From assembly GCF_036242395.1 (NCBI RefSeq), contig NZ_CP108458.1, positions 4,836,001 to 4,900,000 of the forward strand: 64,000 nucleotides of DNA. The letters are read 5' to 3'. This document shows, piece after piece, positions 59,534 through 64,000 of this stretch. A model generated the notes under the pieces. It worked only from the letters and a program-made list of their open reading frames with translations. It did not search any database and was not told the DNA's origin. The translations under genes and the position numbers were made by a program. The stretch's first letter is position 1, and each line of letters starts with the position of its first letter. The DNA is from Kitasatospora sp. NBC_01266. Lineage in GTDB: Bacteria > Actinomycetota > Actinomycetes > Streptomycetales > Streptomycetaceae.

Positions 59534-59706
59534 CTGTCAGCCCCTTCTCAGCGCTCCGGGTTGTGCCTGCCGTCTCGTCATCCATTAGAGACCGGCGAAG
59601 CGCGCGGCACATCGCTCCCCGGGGCCATTCCCCGCTACATCCCATGGTGCAACCGACCCTGAGGCCTTATCAGGGTTGTCCGGGACACCGGGTCCTCCTG
59701 CTGGCG

Positions 59707-59718
59707 TAGGGTCGGGCC
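59707..59718 (+). promoter_or_regulatory. -10 element of fbiC, probable leaderless start
   Basis: TAGGGT (59707-59712) is followed after only 6 nt by the fbiC ATG, and no Shine-Dalgarno fits. RNA starting about 7 nt after the -10 would begin at the start codon. Confidence 0.5.
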
Positions 59719-62352
59719 ATGGACGCCACGCCACCCTCAGCGCCGAACGCAACGCCGGCTGTGACGCAGCAGCCCGTGACGCGGCCGCCGGCGACGTCGA
59801 AGCCGACCGCGACCGCGATGCGCCGTGCGCTGCGCCGGGCCCGCGACGGGGTCGCGCTGGACAGCGCCGAAGCCGCGGTGCTGCTCCAGGCCCGCGACGA
59901 GGACCTGGCCGACCTGTGCGCCACGGCCGCCCGGTTGCGTGACCAGGGCCTGGCGGCGGTCGGCCGCCCGGGGATCATCACCTACTCCCGGAAGGTCTTC
60001 GTCCCGCTCACCAGGCTCTGCCGGGACCGCTGCCGCTACTGCACCTTCGTCACCGTCCCCGGCAAGCTGCGCCGCGCCGGGCAGGGGATGTTCCTGTCGC
60101 CCGACGAGGTGCTGGAGATCTGCCGCCAGGGTGCCGCGATGGGCTGCAAGGAGGCGCTGTTCACGCTCGGGGACCGCCCCGAGGACCGCTGGCCCGAGGC
60201 CCGCGAGTGGCTGGACGCGCACGGCTACGACGACACCATCTCCTACGTCCGGGCGATCTCGATCCGGGTGCTGGAGGAGACCGGCCTGCTGCCGCACCTC
60301 AACCCGGGCGTCTGCAGCTGGACCGACCTCCAGCGGCTGAAGCCGGTCTCCGGCAGCATGGGCATGATGCTGGAGACCACCGCGACCCGCCTGTGGTCCG
60401 AGCCGGACGGCCCGCACTACGGCTCGCCCGACAAGGAGCCCGCCGTGCGGCTGCGCGCCCTGGAGGACGCCGGGCGCAGCGCCGTCCCGTTCACCACCGG
60501 CCTGCTGATCGGCATCGGCGAGACCTACGAGGAGCGGGCCGACTCGCTCTTCGCGATCCGGCGCGTCTCCCGCCAGTACCAGGGCATCCAGGAGGTGATC
60601 ATCCAGAACTTCCGCGCCAAGCCGGACACCGCGATGCGCGGCATGCCGGACGCGGAGCTGCAGGAGCTCGCCGCCTGCATCGCGGTCGCCCGGGTGGTGC
60701 TGGGCCCGAGCATGCGGCTGCAGGCGCCGCCGAACCTGGTCGACGGTCAGTACCAGCTGATCATCGGCGCGGGCATCGACGACTGGGGCGGCGTCTCACC
60801 GCTCACCCCCGACCACGTGAACCCCGAGGCGCCCTGGCCGCAGATCGCCGAACTCGCCACCCGCACCGCCGAGCAGGGCTACCGGCTGCGCGAGCGGCTG
60901 ACGGTCTACCCGGAGTTCCTGCGGCGCGGCGAGCCCTGGCTGGACCCCCGGATCCGGCCGCACGTGGAGGGCCTGCTGGAGCCGGAGACCGGGCTGGCCC
61001 GCGAGGACGCGCCGGTGCTGGGCCGCCCCTGGCAGGAGCCGGAGGACCTGGGCCCCACCGGCCGCACCGACCTGCACACGGCCATCGACGCCGAGGGCCG
61101 CACCGGTGACCGGCGCGGTGACTTCGACGACGTGTACGGGGACTGGGGCGCGCTGCGCGAGCAGGTCGCGGCGCTGCCCGCCGCCCGGCTGCCCGGGGAC
61201 GTGCGCGCCGCGCTGGCCGTCGCCGCCGACGACCCGACGAAGCTGACGGACGATCAGGCGCTGACCCTCTTCCAGGCCGAGGGCCCCGCGCTCGACGCGC
61301 TCTGCCGGATCGCCGACGACCTGCGCCGCTCGGTGGTCGGCGACACCGTCACCTACTGCGTCACCCGGAACATCAACTTCACCAACGTCTGCTACACCGG
61401 CTGCCGGTTCTGCGCGTTCGCCCAGCGCCGAACCGACGCCGACGCCTACAGCCTCTCGCTCGACCAGGTCGCCGACCGCGCCGCGCAGGCCTGGGAGGTC
61501 GGCGCCACCGAGGTCTGCATGCAGGGCGGCATCCACCCCGACCTGCCGGGCACCGCCTACTTCGACATCGCCCGCGCGGTCAAGGAGCGGGTGCCCGGGA
61601 TCCACGTGCACGCCTTCTCGCCGATGGAGGTGGTCAACGGGGCCACCCGCACCGGCCTTTCGATCCGCGACTGGCTGACCGCCGCGCGCGAGGCGGGCCT
61701 GGACACCATCCCCGGCACCGCCGCCGAAATCCTGGACGACGAGGTCCGCTGGGTCCTCACCAAGGGCAAGCTGCCGGCCGCCACCTGGGTCGAAGTGGTC
61801 ACCACCGCGCACGAGTTGGGCATCCGCTCGTCCTCCACGATGATGTACGGCCACGTCGACACGCCCGCCCACTGGCTCGGCCACCTGCGGTTGCTCGCCG
61901 AGATCCAGCAACGGACCGGGGGTTTCACCGAGTTCGTCACCCTGCCGTTCATCCACACCAACGCGCCGGTCTACCTGGCCGGCATCGCCCGTCCGGGTCC
62001 CACGCACCGGGACAACCGCGCGGTGGTGGCGATGGCCCGCCTGCTGCTGCACCCGCACATCCCCAACATCCAGACCAGCTGGGTCAAGCTCGGCGCCGAG
62101 GGTGCGGCCGAGATGCTCCGTAGCGGCGCCAACGACCTGGGCGGCACGCTGATGGAGGAGACCATCTCCCGGATGGCCGGCTCGGCGTACGGCAGTTACA
62201 AGTCCATCCGTGACCTGGAGGCCATCGCCGAGGCGGCCGGGCGGCCCTCGCGCCAGCGCACCACGCTGTACGGCGAGGTGGGCGAGGAGCGCCGGGCGGT
62301 GGCGCTGGCCTCGGACGGGCACCTGCCGGTGCTGCTGCCGGTGGTGGACTGA
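59719..62352 (+). CDS. fbiC: Bifunctional FO synthase (CofG-CofH fusion)
   Basis: An 877-aa protein with two radical SAM domains. The N-terminal CofG half has C101-x3-C105-x2-C108 (CRDRCRYC). The C-terminal CofH half has C558-x3-C562-x2-C565 (CYTGCRFC), followed by FAQRRTDADAYSLSL and QGGIHPDLPGTAYF. Together they make 7,8-didemethyl-8-hydroxy-5-deazariboflavin (FO), the F420 chromophore, from tyrosine and a ribitylated pyrimidine. The fused form is standard in actinobacteria. The N terminus (about 30 Pro/Thr-rich residues) is variable, so translation could also start at Met34. It converges on a PPOX-type gene. Confidence 0.95.
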   Translation: MDATPPSAPNATPAVTQQPVTRPPATSKPTATAMRRALRRARDGVALDSAEAAVLLQARDEDLADLCATAARLRDQGLAAVGRPGIITYSRKVFVPLTRLCRDRCRYCTFVTVPGKLRRAGQGMFLSPDEVLEICRQGAAMGCKEALFTLGDRPEDRWPEAREWLDAHGYDDTISYVRAISIRVLEETGLLPHLNPGVCSWTDLQRLKPVSGSMGMMLETTATRLWSEPDGPHYGSPDKEPAVRLRALEDAGRSAVPFTTGLLIGIGETYEERADSLFAIRRVSRQYQGIQEVIIQNFRAKPDTAMRGMPDAELQELAACIAVARVVLGPSMRLQAPPNLVDGQYQLIIGAGIDDWGGVSPLTPDHVNPEAPWPQIAELATRTAEQGYRLRERLTVYPEFLRRGEPWLDPRIRPHVEGLLEPETGLAREDAPVLGRPWQEPEDLGPTGRTDLHTAIDAEGRTGDRRGDFDDVYGDWGALREQVAALPAARLPGDVRAALAVAADDPTKLTDDQALTLFQAEGPALDALCRIADDLRRSVVGDTVTYCVTRNINFTNVCYTGCRFCAFAQRRTDADAYSLSLDQVADRAAQAWEVGATEVCMQGGIHPDLPGTAYFDIARAVKERVPGIHVHAFSPMEVVNGATRTGLSIRDWLTAAREAGLDTIPGTAAEILDDEVRWVLTKGKLPAATWVEVVTTAHELGIRSSSTMMYGHVDTPAHWLGHLRLLAEIQQRTGGFTEFVTLPFIHTNAPVYLAGIARPGPTHRDNRAVVAMARLLLHPHIPNIQTSWVKLGAEGAAEMLRSGANDLGGTLMEETISRMAGSAYGSYKSIRDLEAIAEAAGRPSRQRTTLYGEVGEERRAVALASDGHLPVLLPVVD

Positions 62353-62396
62353 CCCGGCGTCAGGCAGGGCCGGTGCTCGAAGCCTTGACGTGCGGC

Positions 62397-62425
62397 GGGG
62401 CCGGCGGCGCGGGCCTGTCGGCCCC
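62397..62425. terminator. Hairpin between fbiC and PPOX genes
   Basis: Seven-bp arms ggggccg and cggcccc enclose a 15-nt loop in the 111-nt convergent gap. Confidence 0.45.
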
Positions 62426-62463
62426 GTCCCGGCCCCGCGTGGCACTGCTGGAAACCCGTGCTG

Positions 62464-62853
62464 CTACAGCGAACCGACGATCCTGTCGGCGCTGACCCGG
62501 ATGATGACGCGCTCGCCGTCGGCGTCCGGGTAGTCCGCCCCGGTGTACTTCCGGGCGATGGTGTGGATCAACTCGTCGGCGCCCTCGGCAGTGAGGGTGG
62601 CGGTGCCGCGGATCTCGGCGTAGCTGTACGGCTCCTCGGGCGGGTTGATCATGATGGTGATCCGCGAGTCGCGCCGCAGGTTCTGCTCCTTGCGGCGGCC
62701 CACCGTGGTGGAGATCAGCAGGTCGTCACCGTCGCGCAGGACCCAGGTGATCGAGAGGTGGGGGCGGCCGTCCGGCTGGATCGTCGCCACGGTCGCGAAG
62801 GCGTGCTGGTTGTCGAGGTACTTCTTCAGACCCTCGGAGAGTTCGACTGACAC
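62464..62853 (-). CDS. PPOX-class, probably F420-dependent, split-barrel protein
   Basis: A 129-aa single-domain split-barrel flavoprotein/F420 protein. LDNQHAFATVATIQPDGRPH and LSITWVLRDGDDLLISTTVG are typical of TIGR03618-like F420-binding PPOX proteins. RKEQNLRRDSRITIMINPPE is the cofactor-phosphate region. The position beside fbiC supports F420 rather than FMN as cofactor, though this is inference. The substrate is unknown. The Shine-Dalgarno is weak (ATG 62853). Confidence 0.85.
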   Translation of the reverse strand: MSVELSEGLKKYLDNQHAFATVATIQPDGRPHLSITWVLRDGDDLLISTTVGRRKEQNLRRDSRITIMINPPEEPYSYAEIRGTATLTAEGADELIHTIARKYTGADYPDADGERVIIRVSADRIVGSL

Positions 62854-63035
62854 TGTCCATCACCTGTTCTGAGGATGGCGGCACGCGGCCCGGACGCGCC
62901 GGAGTCCGGCGCCAACTCACTCTAACGCCCGGGGTAGTTCGCGCCAGTGGCCGATGGACGAGGCTGGTCGGGCGGCACGGGATCCGGTGGGCAGAACGTG
63001 AGGTCGAGGACGTTCGGCGACCACGGCGCGCTCGC

Positions 63036-64000
63036 TCAGTTCCGCCCCGTCGCCAGCAACTCGCCGGTGGCTGTGCGCCGGTAGACCACCCGGCGGCCCA
63101 CCCGGGTGCCCGTCACCAGGTCGGCCTCGCGCAGGACGGCCAGGTGGCCGCCGATGGTGCCCAGGGACTGGCCGAGTTGGGCGGCGAGTTCGCTGGTGGT
63201 GGCGGGGTGCGCCAACTCCCGCAGGATGGCGGCGCGTCCGGCGCCGATCAGGCGGTCCAGGGCGTGCGGCGGCCTGGCGGCGGCAGCGGCCGTGGCGATG
63301 CCGCGGGCCGGGTAGACCTGGGCGTATCGGCCGGTGGGTGAGCGGCAGAGCCAGGTGCCGCCGGCGATGCTCACAGGGACGAAGAGCATGCCCTCGTCGC
63401 TGATCACGTGGTCCGGGCCCGGTTGCCGGCTGAAGCGGATCGCGTCGGCGCCGACCCAGGCGCTGCGGCGGCTCATCCGCTCCAGCGCGCGCGGCCAGCC
63501 GTAGGCGGCCAGCAGGCCGGCCCGGTAGGTGACGTCGCGTTCCAGCAGGGCCCGGCGGCGGGGCCAGTCGGGGGCGACGAGGGTGCGCCAGCAGGAGTGC
63601 AGCAGTTCGGCGGCGCGGGGTGCCCAGCCGTGGCCGGTGAGCCAGTCCAGGTCGTGCCGCTGCCAGCTGTGGGCCACCGACCGCTCCAGCTGCGCGCGCG
63701 CGTCGGTATCCGACACGCCTGCGACGGCGGGCAGTTCACCCTCGATCCGGGTGCGCATGCCGCCGGTCGGCGGGATGGCGAGGAAGTCCGGCAGCCACTT
63801 GGTGGAGGAGACCAGCCGGAGCAGGCCCCGGGCGAAGGGGTCGGCGTCCAGGCGGGCGGTGAACGCGGGGCGCTCGCGGGTGTGCCAGTCGGCGAACCAG
63901 GGTTCCGGGTTCGGCCGGGTCAGGGTGATCACCGTGCCGAGCGTCTCGGCGAGCGGCGAGAGTGCGAACCGGGAGTGGGACAGGGCCAGCGGGCTCAATC
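63036..64000 (-). CDS. ArsR-like winged-helix regulator with DUF5937 N-terminal domain, 5' end outside the window
   Basis: At least 320 aa are visible. The N-terminal domain (LALSHSRFALSPLAETLGTV) fits DUF5937-type regulators, and the C-terminal winged helix is LDRLIGAGRAAILRELAHPA, TTSELAAQLGQSLGTIGGHL, LREADLVTGTRVGRRVVY. The first visible possible start is TTG 63998, but family proteins usually have several residues before this point. The true start is therefore probably beyond position 64000. The target is unknown. Confidence 0.85.
   Translation of the reverse strand, partial: LSPLALSHSRFALSPLAETLGTVITLTRPNPEPWFADWHTRERPAFTARLDADPFARGLLRLVSSTKWLPDFLAIPPTGGMRTRIEGELPAVAGVSDTDARAQLERSVAHSWQRHDLDWLTGHGWAPRAAELLHSCWRTLVAPDWPRRRALLERDVTYRAGLLAAYGWPRALERMSRRSAWVGADAIRFSRQPGPDHVISDEGMLFVPVSIAGGTWLCRSPTGRYAQVYPARGIATAAAAARPPHALDRLIGAGRAAILRELAHPATTSELAAQLGQSLGTIGGHLAVLREADLVTGTRVGRRVVYRRTATGELLATGRN

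Overview
This window is high-GC actinobacterial DNA with GTG/ATG starts, dense ATGA/GTGA stop-start overlaps and one visible TTA (bldA-type) codon. It also carries futalosine-pathway menaquinone genes, a 14-gene nuo operon and fbiC. Together these suggest a streptomycete (Streptomycetaceae; Streptomyces or Kitasatospora). The genus is inferred, not shown.

Layout. 0-1 kb: a PIN-toxin/antitoxin-like pair bracketed by a perfect 22-bp direct repeat. 1-7.5 kb: a sortase-type LPDTG surface protein with a Pro-Thr stalk, an MFS exporter behind a perfect palindrome, and a dicarboxylate/amino-acid:cation symporter. 8-13 kb: a cold-shock gene with a structured leader, then menaquinone genes (mqnA, mqnC, an amidohydrolase-like gene without a barrel, menG). 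13-18 kb: accessory genes (acetyltransferases, one fused to membrane helices; a methyltransferase; a D-amino-acid-oxidase-like flavoprotein) and a decayed locus. 18-31.5 kb: a geranylgeranyl-reductase-type flavoprotein, a MarR/4-TM/multicopper-oxidase cluster, a secreted cyclophilin, MFS, SMP-30-like protein with an XRE regulator, small DUF397-type genes, DinB with a truncated second copy, an alpha/beta hydrolase and MarR regulator sharing a 31-bp palindrome, Uma2 and a DMT transporter.

31.5-53.2 kb is the core energy region: nuoA-N behind a Rex-like operator, a long-chain polyprenyl diphosphate synthase, an orphan NarL-type response regulator, and korAB. 53.2-64 kb: an ECF41-type sigma factor, an unrecognised membrane-anchored Cys-cluster protein, RarD, a LolA-like protein with an ABC-2 exporter, fbiC (F420 deazaflavin) facing a PPOX/F420-type protein, and an edge-truncated ArsR-like regulator.

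Functionally, the menaquinone head-group genes (mqnA, mqnC, menG), tail genes (polyprenyl synthase, reductase), the menaquinone-reducing complex I and a ferredoxin-linked 2-oxoacid oxidoreductase lie within 45 kb. The least explained items are the two-hairpin cspA leader, the duplicated DinB segment, the GNAT-membrane fusion, the decayed 17.2-17.9 kb locus, and the direct repeats around the toxin pair. No rRNA, tRNA, CRISPR array, IS element or prophage was recognised.
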